Below, piece after piece: positions 32,801 through 40,812 of a stretch of 64,000 bases of DNA. The notes under the pieces are model-generated. The model was given only the letters and a program-made list of their open reading frames with translations. It did not search any database and had not been told where the DNA came from. Position 1 is the stretch's first letter; each line of letters opens with the position of its first letter. The stretch spans positions 248,001 to 312,000 of the forward strand of contig NZ_CP117267.1 of the NCBI RefSeq assembly GCF_007000325.2. Reading direction: 5' to 3'. A program made the position numbers and the translations under genes. This stretch comes from Rhizobium rhododendri (GTDB taxonomy: Bacteria > Pseudomonadota > Alphaproteobacteria > Rhizobiales > Rhizobiaceae).

Positions 32801-33854
32801 CCTCGACGGCGTTGGGATCGCTTTGTTCGATGGCGGCAATTTCTTCCGGTTCGTCTTCGACATCTTCGATCTCGGCAAGAGCATCGATCGCCGCCGAGAA
32901 CTCCCGTGTACCGGGGTCTAACTGATTGGTTGGTTCGTCGGCGCTCGAAGATGGGATGGCGGCGTCGGTTCCAGCTTCTTCCGAGACGCTCTCGACGTCG
33001 CCACGATCTTCATGAACATCGGCAGGCGCTTCTGCGGCGGTAGTCGCCCTAACAGCAGCTGGCTCGATATGGGCGGAGCCATCATCGGCGACGGCTGCCG
33101 TCGTTTCGGCCTCTGCCACCGGCGTTGCCAAGGTTTCGGCCGCCGCTGGCACCACTGCCGAAACGGTTTCAACGGGATCGAGATGGCCGATGACCATTTC
33201 GACGACAAACAGCAGATTGAGGGCTGGTGTATCCGACAGGAGGCCGATGGCGGCGGGTAGGTAGCCCTGGCCGGTCCGGATCGGCCTTTTGATCAGTCGC
33301 TCCGGCTGGCCACCGGCCATTGTCACCAGCATGCCCGCAGTTTCCGTCGTGATCCCGAGGGCTGCGAAACCGGGCGAGGCGGCGATGATCTCGCCGTCGC
33401 GGCCGATGACGGCGATATGGGTGTCGGGATCGTCGAACCCGTCGAGCATCCGCTGCGCACGCTCGGTGGTCTCCAGCGGTTTTGCGGAAACCGGGCAGGA
33501 AAACAGGATTGCGTCTTCGCCGGCCGGGGTGCGGATCTTCTCGACTGCCGCATTGGCAACAACACGCTGGAACCCTGCCGCTATCCGGATCAGGAAGCTG
33601 CGAGTATCGCCGACGGCGACCAGCTGGTGCGCAGTGGCTGCAATCTGGCGGAAGGATACGTCACCGGGCCGGGCGCCCTGGTCGAGAAAATCATAGATGG
33701 CCGCATAGCCGAAAAGGTCGGCGCCGGCGCCGTTTGCCCACAGCACCCGGTCGAGTTCGACCGAGAACAGCGCCATCGCTTCGCCGCGCGCAAACCGGTC
33801 GCGGATGCTCGGATGAACGGCAATGTCGATGAACGGATACTGTACTGCCGGCAT
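29859..33854 (-). CDS. cbrA: Large PAS-containing sensor histidine kinase, CbrA-like
   Basis: Protein of 1331 residues without a membrane segment. PAS-type sensor regions are visible around residues 500-600, 865-950 and 975-1080 (for example DGVAIIGPEGDIRSMNRSAS). The HisKA domain carries SHEIRTPLNAIIGFSDMM with the phospho-acceptor at His1109, a sequence shared with DivJ/PleC/PdhS kinases that act on DivK. The ATPase domain has the N box QIALNILSNAIRFTP, DTGVGM and GDGTGLGLPL. Residues about 225-500 and 650-830 are acidic, low-complexity linkers. The position beside acsA2, an AsmA-like gene and potFGHI matches my recollection of cbrA in Sinorhizobium, a regulator of cell cycle and surface polysaccharide; the symbol rests on that. 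Confidence 0.75.
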   Translation of the reverse strand: MPAVQYPFIDIAVHPSIRDRFARGEAMALFSVELDRVLWANGAGADLFGYAAIYDFLDQGARPGDVSFRQIAATAHQLVAVGDTRSFLIRIAAGFQRVVANAAVEKIRTPAGEDAILFSCPVSAKPLETTERAQRMLDGFDDPDTHIAVIGRDGEIIAASPGFAALGITTETAGMLVTMAGGQPERLIKRPIRTGQGYLPAAIGLLSDTPALNLLFVVEMVIGHLDPVETVSAVVPAAAETLATPVAEAETTAAVADDGSAHIEPAAVRATTAAEAPADVHEDRGDVESVSEEAGTDAAIPSSSADEPTNQLDPGTREFSAAIDALAEIEDVEDEPEEIAAIEQSDPNAVEEPEQPATPAVQDDGDEDDADHEIAEDEQTAALTNEDAETHVEDSTDASPERGSELSPDIELSADDTEGASTDDASVEREVPDREPSEDQPLTANAEIEPREPAASEQEAAPAASVDIAQPATVADAVAAAAPETDQPQHFVFNRQGRATRFVWKIDAEGHFSEISREFAEAVGPHAKALAGVAFADIATLFHLDPDGKIAELLARRDTWSGRTIHWPVEGTSLTVPVDLAALPTYTRSREFDGFRGFGVVRLSDATEDPLRTGLTLGLPAIDDTASGNEAADALHPEHPDEKATVADPVVFDESTDENETSAVEAEHVPDSVEPLDGPSERIFEPNEPELPFHVEPPALKISETPARRLSDKIIQLHERRQNLTDGLSLAEQAAFREIAKQLEPFGKRGEEPTDAAPADPTDDESEQPEAPAAELDAFYPTPLLAANDDIEGSDTPEPADAVEGREGGDEFNALDVLNTAIPPRVKMTDGLSAAVVDQLPVAVLVHAGDTLIHANPEFMRLTGYTSLAELEGVGGIDALLQREDLQDKTERSGVMMVVRADDALVPVTARLQSIRWEDASALMLALMPVEKDGEALLSTRIDSREEPRPERMLEKVAKLQVEVEELQSILETATDGVAIIGPEGDIRSMNRSASALFNYDEQETRGKPFVMLFAHESQKAVLDYLSGLTGNGVASVLNDGREVIGREASGGFVPLFMTMGVLTSSNGYCAVIRDITQWKRTEEDLRNAKRAAETANAHKSDFLARVSHEIRTPLNAIIGFSDMMASERLGPMGHARYVEYAGDIGRSGRHVLDIVNDLLDISKIEAGEMELEFGAVGLNEAIAEAVSIVQPQANGQRVIIRTGLSQSVPNVVADLRSIKQIALNILSNAIRFTPSGGQIVVSTSYEGNGSVVLRIRDTGVGMTRTELEQAMKPFRQVATNSRQRGDGTGLGLPLTKAMVDANRALFSIHSAPNEGTLVEVTFPSPRVLAD

Positions 33855-34304
33855 TGTCCAACCTGATGTTCGAGCCGAGGCCTTCTCGCATTAACGTTTT
33901 GTTAATATAGGTGACGCTCCGTCCGGTCCAGCAAGTGCCAATGCTTTCGCCAGAAAGGGTTAATGGACGGCCCCGATATGCCGCCGCAAGCTCTCCGCAA
34001 TGCCGAAGACACGGCATACCCGCTTCATGACATCACTATCGGCGTTGCTACCTTATCCACAGCCGGCCGATTTTCAATCGCCCCCGATGCGTCATCCACG
34101 GCCTTGAGGCCCCATTGGCGCCCAATCCGGCAACGAATATGCGCGCGGAACAAAAAGAGGTTCTTTCAAGCACGACCGCAGCTACATCGTGCCGCCGGGC
34201 CAGAGCCGGGGCCCATAGGCATTTTTCTCAATTCGCCGAGATAGGGCTTGAAAAAAAACTGAACTCCCAGTATTTCACCCGAGTTGCGTCCAGACGCGGC
34301 ATGT
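33855..34304. other. Region between cbrA-like gene and tRNA-His
   Basis: 450 bases with no convincing gene. The kinase promoter (minus strand) should lie in the AT-rich part at 33890-33920. A weak stem GGGCC/GGCCC near 34200-34213 is followed by a short T-run. The tRNA promoter lies at the right-hand end. Confidence 0.45.
34248..34276 (+). promoter_or_regulatory. Candidate promoter of tRNA-His
   Basis: TTGAAA at 34248-34253 and TATTTC at 34271-34276 are separated by exactly 17 bases. A start near 34283 would give a leader of about 20 bases before the mature tRNA. Confidence 0.55.
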
Positions 34305-34381
34305 GCGGTTGTAGCTCAGTTGGTTAGAGCGCAGGTTTGTGGATCCTGAGGTCGGTGGTTCGATTCCACCCAACCGTACCA
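34305..34381 (+). tRNA. tRNA-His (GTG anticodon), without G-1
   Basis: A full cloverleaf with anticodon GTG at 34339-34341, a T-arm (GGTGG, TTCGATT, CCACC) and an encoded CCA at 34379-34381. The acceptor stem pairs G1 (34305) to G7 (34311) with 34371-34377, with a G1-U72 wobble and A73 as discriminator. Position -1 would be a T that does not pair, so the G-1:C73 feature of most bacterial tRNA-His is absent. This is the known alphaproteobacterial form. A U-U mismatch closes the anticodon stem (31:39). Confidence 0.95.
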
Positions 34382-34600
34382 TTATTTCCATTTTCTTTAT
34401 GACGCTTCGTTTAGTCAATGGACGGACGCCCGTAGTGGGTTGATGCCTGATCATACGGCGCAATACCCAACTACCAAAAAAACCTCACAAACCACGCTTT
34501 GCCTGCTGGCGTTGACGCTATTCGGTCTTAAACTGGGCGCAGATGCGGATTGGGGATGTTGGCGTCTCCAGTCCAGTTTTCAAGCCCGGTGAAGGTTTTC

Positions 34601-35257
34601 ATGCGTATCCTGCTTATCGAGGACGACCATATCCTTGGCTCATCGTTGAAGAAGGCCATGGAGAAGCATGCCTATGGCATCGACTGGCTGCGGGACGGCG
34701 AGGCGGGGCTTGCGGCGGCCGAGTCGTCGGAGTTTGCAGCCATCGTGCTGGACCTCAACCTGCCGAAGCTGAATGGCATCGGCGTCCTCAAGGCGTTGCG
34801 CAAGCAGGGGAACGATGTGCCCGTCCTGCTGCTGACCGCGCTCGACAGCGTTCTCCAGAAGGTCGACGGCCTCGACCAGGGCGCGGACGACTACATGGTC
34901 AAGCCTTTCGATCTCGACGAGCTGCTGGCCCGTTTGCGCGCCCTGATCCGCCGCCGCGAGGGGCGCGTCGAGACGACAATCCGGTGTGGCGAGGTCGAGG
35001 TCGATCCCGCCGCAATGGTGGCCCGCCGCAACGGGCAGTCGGTGCCGCTGACGGCCAAGGAATTCCATCTGCTCAAGCTGCTGATGGAACGCAGCGGCCG
35101 CTACGTCACGAAGAACGATATCGAGTATGCGCTCTACGACGCCCAGAACGCTGTGGAGAGCAACACCACCGAGGTGACGATCTACAATCTGCGCAAGAAG
35201 CTGGGATCGGAATTCATCAAGTCGATCCGCGGTGTCGGATACATGATCGAGCGATGA
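34601..35257 (+). CDS. OmpR/QseB-type response regulator
   Basis: Two-domain regulator of 218 residues. The receiver begins MRILLIEDDHILGSSLKKAM with the acidic pair at Asp8 and Asp9, the phosphorylation site Asp51 in IVLDLNLPKLNG, and the conserved lysine in DDYMVKPFDLDEL. The C-terminal winged helix contains LTAKEFHLLKLLMERSGRYV and TVYNLRKKLG-like residues (TIYNLRKKLG). ATG 34601 is chosen because it starts exactly at the receiver fold after a gaagg site. Its stop overlaps the start of the sensor kinase gene (ATGA), indicating translational coupling. Confidence 0.92.
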   Translation: MRILLIEDDHILGSSLKKAMEKHAYGIDWLRDGEAGLAAAESSEFAAIVLDLNLPKLNGIGVLKALRKQGNDVPVLLLTALDSVLQKVDGLDQGADDYMVKPFDLDELLARLRALIRRREGRVETTIRCGEVEVDPAAMVARRNGQSVPLTAKEFHLLKLLMERSGRYVTKNDIEYALYDAQNAVESNTTEVTIYNLRKKLGSEFIKSIRGVGYMIER

Positions 35258-36633
35258 CCCGGGCAACGCTCACCAGCAAACTCTATCTGCGCATCATTCC
35301 GGTCATCGTCATTGCCATCAGCGTGATCGGATTGCTGGCGTTCAAGAGCGCCCGGCACGAAATCGACAATATTTATGATGCCCAGCTGATCAACGAGGCC
35401 AATGTCCTGTGGGGATTGCTGCAACGGCCGCTGTTGCGCCAGACGGACGATCCGCCCCGCAGGATCGACGATATCGACTTCAAGATGGACAACCAGCTGT
35501 CCTTCAATCAGGACGCCGACGACTACGCCGACGCGCATATGGTTCGCGCCTGGAAAGACGGGAAAATCCAGGTTTTCAGCAGCACCGCCTTCCAGGCCGA
35601 CATGCCCGAGCAGAAGGCCGGATTTCATACGATAAATTACAAGGGCGAGCGCTGGCGGGTGTATGCCTTGCCCATTCCCAATACGACGATTGCCATGGAG
35701 GTCGGCGAGAAGATCGCGCTGCGCGACAGGCTGATATCGAATATCCTGCGCAACCTGGTGTTTCCGCTCTTTGTTCTGCTGCCGATCATCGCCTTCCTGA
35801 TCTGGCTCGGCATCAACCGGGGGCTTGCCCCGATGAGCGACTTCGTTCGGCAGATCCGCCTGCGCTCGCCCGACGACCTCTCGGCCATCCCCGTCGAGGG
35901 CTTGCCGCTGGACCTGATGCCGCTCGGCACCTCGATCAATCAACTACTCGACAAGCTAGGCCACTCGCTCACCCTGGAGCGGCGGTTTTCGGATCTCGTG
36001 GCGCATGAGTTGCGCACACCGCAGGCAGGCGTCAAGCTGCTGCTGCAGATGCTGCGTGACACGGAGGCGGGTCGTGAGAGGGATGCGATCGTCGCGGATC
36101 TGGTCGAAAGCAACAATCGGGCGATGCACCTGATCGAACAGCTTCTGCGACTGGCGCGGGTCAGCCATCACCCGCTCAAGCTCGATGCGGTTCCGCTCTA
36201 CCACCTTGTGGCGTCCATCGCGGCCGGTTTCGGCAGCCGCATCACCGCCAAGCGGCTCGACCTTTCCCTGCAGGGCAGCGAAGACGCCGAGGTGCTGACG
36301 GACGAATCCCTGCTGCAGCTGATGATCAGCAACCTGCTCGACAATGCGCTGAAATATACGCCGGAGGATGGTAAGGTCGAGGTGACGATCATGCCGGATG
36401 GCGAGGCATGGCTGCTGTCCATCGACGACACCGGTCCAGGCATCCCGGCAGACCAGAGGTCGGCGGTTTTCCAGCGGTTTTACAGGGTGGACTCACCGCA
36501 GGAGCAGGGATCGGGACTGGGTCTGGCGATCGTGGCAGACGTGGCGACCCGCCTGGCTGTCACCATCGATCTGTCGACGCCCAGCTGGGGATACGGCCTC
36601 AGCGTCCGTGTCCGCCTGCCCGCACCTGCGTGA
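35254..36633 (+). CDS. QseC-like sensor histidine kinase
   Basis: Inner-membrane kinase of 459 residues. The first helix (about residues 10-30) and second helix (about 168-188) flank a periplasmic domain of some 135 residues, followed by a HAMP-like linker. The DHp helix has FSDLVAHELRTPQAGVKLLL with the phospho-acceptor His251; the residue after RTP is Q where most kinases have L. The ATPase domain has SNLLDNALKYTPEDG, DDTGPGI and GSGLGLAIV. The frame is open far upstream, but ATG 35254 is the start that fits the protein. Its signal is unknown. The glycan genes begin 85 bases after it. Confidence 0.9.
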   Translation: MTRATLTSKLYLRIIPVIVIAISVIGLLAFKSARHEIDNIYDAQLINEANVLWGLLQRPLLRQTDDPPRRIDDIDFKMDNQLSFNQDADDYADAHMVRAWKDGKIQVFSSTAFQADMPEQKAGFHTINYKGERWRVYALPIPNTTIAMEVGEKIALRDRLISNILRNLVFPLFVLLPIIAFLIWLGINRGLAPMSDFVRQIRLRSPDDLSAIPVEGLPLDLMPLGTSINQLLDKLGHSLTLERRFSDLVAHELRTPQAGVKLLLQMLRDTEAGRERDAIVADLVESNNRAMHLIEQLLRLARVSHHPLKLDAVPLYHLVASIAAGFGSRITAKRLDLSLQGSEDAEVLTDESLLQLMISNLLDNALKYTPEDGKVEVTIMPDGEAWLLSIDDTGPGIPADQRSAVFQRFYRVDSPQEQGSGLGLAIVADVATRLAVTIDLSTPSWGYGLSVRVRLPAPA

Positions 36634-36718
36634 ACAGCCTCCGAGCAGCTGCAGCCATCAGTTTCATATCATCGACGCTTGCTAGTCACGCGCGCTCTTG
36701 CAAACTGGAAACCAGACG

Positions 36719-37339
36719 TTGTCGCGCAAAACGGCCATCATCGTCGGCAACGGAGAATTGCCGGCCGACCTCTCGCCTGTCGTCGATGCGGCCGATTTCG
36801 TCTTGCGCTTCAACGAGCCGAAACTCTCCATCGGCATGAGCGGAACGAGGACCGACCTCTTGATGCTGGCGACGTCCAGCAAGCCGATGCAGCGGCGCCT
36901 CCGCGATTCGGCCTTCTATACCAGTCCGACATTCCAGGCGGCTAAGACCGTCCTGCTGGTCTATCATCCTGCGATCCTGCGCACCTATCATCCGAAGCCA
37001 AATATATTGTCGTGGCTGAAGGGCCGCAGGTCTGACTGGACGCAGCAGACGATCGAGCGCGTCGGGTCGGCTGGAAAAGAGATCCGCATCATGCCGCCGC
37101 AGTTCTACAAGGCCGGGTGCACAGAGCTTGGCCTGTCCGAGGCCGACATGCATCGGATATTCCCGAGCACCGGCTTTTTCGGACTTTACCATTGTCTGCA
37201 GCAGTTTCCCGCCGACCGGTGGGACATAAAGCTCTGCGGTTTCAGCTGGGAGGGATGGAAGCGCCACAGCTGGGACGGCGAGCGGAGTTGGGTGGCAAAC
37301 CACGTTGCCGAAGGCCGGCTCACGCTGATCGGCCCTTGA
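36719..37339 (+). CDS. GT29-like (sialyltransferase-fold) glycosyltransferase
   Basis: Protein of about 206 residues from TTG 36719 (another TTG at 36698 is possible; no ATG fits). The N-terminus KTAIIVGNGELP...VDAADFVLRFNEP followed by SGTRTDLLML resembles the large sialylmotif, with the VGN and RFN elements. The segment IFPSTGFFGLYHCLQQF resembles the small sialylmotif, and KRHSWDGERSW places a histidine and a glutamate like the very small motif. Family 29 enzymes use CMP-sugar donors, usually CMP-sialic acid, and have been known mainly in animals. There is no membrane segment. No sialic acid synthesis gene lies in the window, so donor and product are unknown. It heads a run of glycan genes. 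Confidence 0.65.
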   Translation: MSRKTAIIVGNGELPADLSPVVDAADFVLRFNEPKLSIGMSGTRTDLLMLATSSKPMQRRLRDSAFYTSPTFQAAKTVLLVYHPAILRTYHPKPNILSWLKGRRSDWTQQTIERVGSAGKEIRIMPPQFYKAGCTELGLSEADMHRIFPSTGFFGLYHCLQQFPADRWDIKLCGFSWEGWKRHSWDGERSWVANHVAEGRLTLIGP

Positions 37340-37447
37340 TCGCCGACGAGGTTGCCGCCGCTCTTCAGTTTGGCTTCACTTTCACCTAAGGCATCGATCA
37401 GATCCGTCTTCTAGACCGTCCATGGCCACGAAACCGAGGACGTATCG

Positions 37448-38281
37448 ATGCACAACGCCTATCATCTGGAGCGGCCGCAGACCCTGGGCCTGCAGAAGCG
37501 TGCGACGAGCGTCGAAACCAGCCTGTCCTTGAAGGTGGAGCCATCCGCAAGGCCGCAGACGATCAAGGCATTCATCGTCCACCTTGGCCGCGCAAAGCAG
37601 CGTGCGGGCCAGGTCGAGCGGCTTGTGGAAACCTTGCCGGTGCCGGCCGAAGTCATCGAGGCCGTCGATGGCCTCGCTCTCAGCCAGGCCGACAGGGAGC
37701 GCGTCTACCACCGCAATCTGCATAAGCCGGCCTATCCCTTCCAGTTGAGCAACTCCGAGATCGCCTGCTTCCTGTCCCATCGGAAAGCCTGGGCGGCCAT
37801 CGTCGAGCAGGGGCTGGATGCGGGCTTTGTCATCGAGGACGATGTCGAGCTGACTGCAGATTTCCCGGCAGCTTTTGCGGCTGCCAGCGCCTGCCTGACG
37901 CCGGGCGCATTCGTGCGCTTTCCGTTCCGGGACAACCGCGAGAGCGGCGAGGAAGTGTTTGCGCAGGATGCCGCCCGCGTCATCCGCCCGCAGGTCATCG
38001 GCCTCGGCATGGTTGCCCAGCTGGTCAGCCGTGGCGCCGCGATCCGCCTTCTGCAGGCCACCGAGATATTCGATCGGCCTGTCGACACGATGGTTCAGAT
38101 GGAGTGGCTTTTGCATCTGTCACCGCTTACGGTGCTGCCGGGTGGCGTTCGCGAGATATCGTCGACCCTCGGAGGCACAAGCATGAAGCGCCACAGCACC
38201 TTCGCCGATAAACTGACCCGCGAGGTCATGCGTCCGCTGTACCGGGCCAAGGTGGCATTTCGTTCGCGATACTTCGTCTGA
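37448..38281 (+). CDS. Glycosyltransferase family 25 (LPS-type)
   Basis: Protein of 277 residues. After about 35 polar residues it shows KAFIVHLGRAKQRAGQVERL and VIEAVDGLALSQ, the start of the GT25 fold, followed by LSNSEIACFLSHRKAWAAIV and the metal-binding FVIEDDVELT, the hallmark of LpsA/Lex2-type galactosyl- or glucosyltransferases. No signal peptide or membrane helix. Located 108 bases after the GT29-like gene; its stop is immediately upstream of the deacetylase start. It would add a hexose to a lipopolysaccharide core or similar glycan in the cytoplasm. Confidence 0.85.
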   Translation: MHNAYHLERPQTLGLQKRATSVETSLSLKVEPSARPQTIKAFIVHLGRAKQRAGQVERLVETLPVPAEVIEAVDGLALSQADRERVYHRNLHKPAYPFQLSNSEIACFLSHRKAWAAIVEQGLDAGFVIEDDVELTADFPAAFAAASACLTPGAFVRFPFRDNRESGEEVFAQDAARVIRPQVIGLGMVAQLVSRGAAIRLLQATEIFDRPVDTMVQMEWLLHLSPLTVLPGGVREISSTLGGTSMKRHSTFADKLTREVMRPLYRAKVAFRSRYFV

Positions 38282-38290
38282 GGATCAGGA

Positions 38291-38992
38291 TTGTCCGTTC
38301 CCATCCTCACCTACCACCAGATCGCCGTTCCCCCGTCGCGTCGGATACCGTTTCGGAGCATGGCCGTGCATCCGGATGATTTCCGGCGGCAGATGCATTT
38401 GCTGAAACGGTTTGGTTTCCAGGGCCTGTCGCTGCGCGAGGCGCTTCCCTACGTCAACGGCAAGAAGAAGGGCAAGGTCGTCGCCATCACCTTCGACGAC
38501 AGCTATGCCAACGTTCATGAAAATGCCTTGCCGGTGCTGCGCGACTGCGGATTTACAGCGACGAATTTCGTCGTCGCCAATCAGATCGGTGGCCGCAACG
38601 AATGGGATATTCCGCTGGGCGTCCCGCCGTCGGCCTGCATGAACCTCGCACAATTGCGCGAATGGACGGCCCTCGGCAACGAGATCGGCTCCCACACGAT
38701 GGATCACGCCCGCCTGCCGGACCTGTCGGCCGAGGATGCATGGAACCAGATTTTCCTGTCGCGGGTTGCGCTGGAGGATACGATCGACGACGAAGTCTCC
38801 TCCTTCTGCTTTCCCTACGGCGACGAGCGTTCCCTGCATCGCCAACTGGCGATAGAAGCCGGTTACAGCGTTGCGACGACGACCTGGCGCCGGCGGGCTC
38901 GCAAGTGCGACGATCCTTTCGGGCTGCCGCGGCTGACGATCCGCCGCAACGATTCATGGCTGCATTTCCTGAAGAAATGTCTTGTTGGCTAA
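38291..38992 (+). CDS. Polysaccharide deacetylase (NodB homology domain)
   Basis: Protein of 233 residues from TTG 38291, preceded by GAGG at the GT25 stop, so translation is probably coupled. It begins PILTYHQIAVP, a common opening of this family. The first metal motif is VVAITFDDSYANVHENALPV (TFDDSY instead of the usual TFDDG), and the second is IGSHTMDHARL with the two histidines. FCFPYGDE gives the third motif. It would remove N-acetyl (or O-acetyl) groups from a glycan. The lack of a signal peptide suggests a cytoplasmic substrate. Confidence 0.85.
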   Translation: MSVPILTYHQIAVPPSRRIPFRSMAVHPDDFRRQMHLLKRFGFQGLSLREALPYVNGKKKGKVVAITFDDSYANVHENALPVLRDCGFTATNFVVANQIGGRNEWDIPLGVPPSACMNLAQLREWTALGNEIGSHTMDHARLPDLSAEDAWNQIFLSRVALEDTIDDEVSSFCFPYGDERSLHRQLAIEAGYSVATTTWRRRARKCDDPFGLPRLTIRRNDSWLHFLKKCLVG

Positions 38993-39001
38993 GCGGGGGG
39001 C

Positions 39002-40348
39002 GTGCGTTTGCCGGGATCTGAAGCGCTGAAGCGAAACGCGTCGGAATGGCTTGTCGTCCTGCTATGGGTTGTAACCGCATCCGCGACGCTGATCGAAAAC
39101 GACGCTTATCGCTACAGCGGCATTCTTCTTTTCGCCTACGGCCTGTATCGCTATCTCGCAATGGCAGAAAGACCGGCTGTCGGTTTGCCGGCATGGCTCT
39201 GCGTCGGATGGGGCAGTTACGCGCTCGGCCGCTTCCTGCTGCAATATCTTCTGGGAGCGGGCCATCCCCAGGGGGATGGCGAACTGATGTATGCGATGCC
39301 GCTGGCGTTCCCGAGCCTCGGCTTTGCGATGTTCATCGGCTGGCAGCAAATGCAGAAGGTGATCGCCACCTATTTCGGCGTTGCCCTTGCCACCCTGCTG
39401 TTCACCACCCGTTACCGGGCGATCATGGCCGGTGAAACCGTGCGGCCGCTGATCCAGCACAATCAGATCCACGGAGCGGTATGCTGCGGCGTCATCCTGA
39501 TCTCCGCCTGCTTCTGGTTTATCCATTGTCGCAAATGCCCGACGGTCTCAAGGCAGTTGAGGACCTATGCCAGCATCGTCGCGCCGCTTGTCGCCATGCT
39601 CTGCATCTTCTGCATCTACGGGGCAAAATCCAAGGGCGTCTGGCTGGCGCTCGGCTTCTCCGGCCCCTTGCTGCTCCTGTCCATCGTCGGCTGGTTTCGC
39701 TCGAAGGCCGGACTCGCCTTCATCGGCTGCTTCGTGCTGTTGCTCGCAGCCGGCGGTTACTTCGTCTGGGGCAATCTGGAGAAAACTGCCGGACCGACCT
39801 TCATGGCGACCACGGGGCTCTATCAGGACATCGCTGCCGGAGAGCCGATCGGCAAGGCCGTGGCGGCCCGTATCGATGATGCGACGACGCCAAGGGCCAT
39901 GGACGAACGACTGCAACTCTGGTCGAACGCCTGGGAACTTGTTGCCAGTGCGCCGCTGTTCGGCCTCGGAAACGCCTGGGAACCGCGCTGGCACAAGACC
40001 CACTATACGTCGGTCGACTACAACGCCATGCACAACGGATATCTGGAAATTCTCGTGCGGTATGGCGCGGTTGGTAGCGTATTTCTGGCTTTCATGGCTG
40101 TTGTCATGCTGCTTCAGGTCCAACGTGCCGCAAAGCTCGGCCTCGTTCCCCCGGCGGCCTTCCATGGCTACCTTCTCGTGCAGATATTCTTTGCCATCAC
40201 GCTTCTCAGCAACTCCAACAATCGGCTGGCAATTGGTGAAACCATCATCATGCTGAGTTTCACGTTCGCGTTGGCCTGTAATCTCAGGATCCGTGCCAGC
40301 GCCAGCGAGGCGCGCGAAGGCATCGTCCTGGAGCGAGCTGGCACTTAA
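39002..40348 (+). CDS. O-antigen ligase / Wzy-type polymerase family membrane protein
   Basis: Integral membrane protein of 448 residues with roughly ten helices. The start is GTG 39002, ten bases after the deacetylase stop. A large periplasmic loop around residues 255-345 contains DERLQLWSNAWELVASAPLFGLGNAW and NAMHNGYLEILVRYGAVGSV, the Wzy_C signature of O-antigen ligases and polymerases with its H-N-x-Y/L core. It would join or polymerise a lipid-linked glycan on the periplasmic side. It closes the GT29-like/GT25/deacetylase group. Ligase and polymerase cannot be told apart by eye. Confidence 0.82.
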   Translation: MRLPGSEALKRNASEWLVVLLWVVTASATLIENDAYRYSGILLFAYGLYRYLAMAERPAVGLPAWLCVGWGSYALGRFLLQYLLGAGHPQGDGELMYAMPLAFPSLGFAMFIGWQQMQKVIATYFGVALATLLFTTRYRAIMAGETVRPLIQHNQIHGAVCCGVILISACFWFIHCRKCPTVSRQLRTYASIVAPLVAMLCIFCIYGAKSKGVWLALGFSGPLLLLSIVGWFRSKAGLAFIGCFVLLLAAGGYFVWGNLEKTAGPTFMATTGLYQDIAAGEPIGKAVAARIDDATTPRAMDERLQLWSNAWELVASAPLFGLGNAWEPRWHKTHYTSVDYNAMHNGYLEILVRYGAVGSVFLAFMAVVMLLQVQRAAKLGLVPPAAFHGYLLVQIFFAITLLSNSNNRLAIGETIIMLSFTFALACNLRIRASASEAREGIVLERAGT

Positions 40349-40355
40349 GTCTTCC

Positions 40356-40631
40356 TCAAGCCCAGCCGCCCACCGCATGTGTGGCAAGACGGGCTGCGGG
40401 GAGGGCGATCATGGCAAGCGGGAGCAAAAACCGAGGGTCCGGTTTGTGGCCAGGAATGAAGCATCCGACCATGCCGAGGCAGAGTGACAACCAGAACGCC
40501 TTCAGTGTGCTGACATCGGCACAAGCGAGAAAAGCATAGGACGCGAAAAACATCGCTGTCCCGCAGGTGGAGCGCGCAATGACGGCGCAGGGGTCGTTTG
40601 CCACGTCCGTGAATGTTATCTTCGAATGCAT
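40356..40631 (-). CDS. Small hypothetical membrane protein
   Basis: An open frame of 91 residues with two or three hydrophobic stretches (about residues 15-38, 46-60 and 68-80) and an ATG start. The composition is protein-like (ALPAARLATHAVGGWA at the end), and it ends eight bases from the stop of the ligase gene on the other strand. No family is recognised and no strong ribosome binding site is seen. It may be a real small membrane protein or chance. Confidence 0.4.
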   Translation of the reverse strand: MHSKITFTDVANDPCAVIARSTCGTAMFFASYAFLACADVSTLKAFWLSLCLGMVGCFIPGHKPDPRFLLPLAMIALPAARLATHAVGGWA

Positions 40632-40812
40632 GCCGCCGCTCCCCGTCTATACGCTAGCAAAGACGAAGTGACCGATCCAGTCGTTCTGCAGCGGTACATG
40701 GAGTTATCGCTTCTCTTGCCGGTCGCCGATACGTTCAGTCGCGGGCAAGGTTGCGGATTTGTCATGGAACCGCTCCGACCGATTTCCGTTGAATGGATGA
40801 CGGGAGATTTAC

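Noticed and set aside
33963..34244. A 93-codon ORF upstream of tRNA-His
   Set aside because: Composition is unlike a protein and it overlaps the kinase upstream region; treated as non-coding.
34543..35253. N-terminal extension that would fuse the sensor kinase frame through the response regulator gene
   Set aside because: The regulator is clearly encoded in another frame and the kinase has a proper ATGA-coupled start at 35254.
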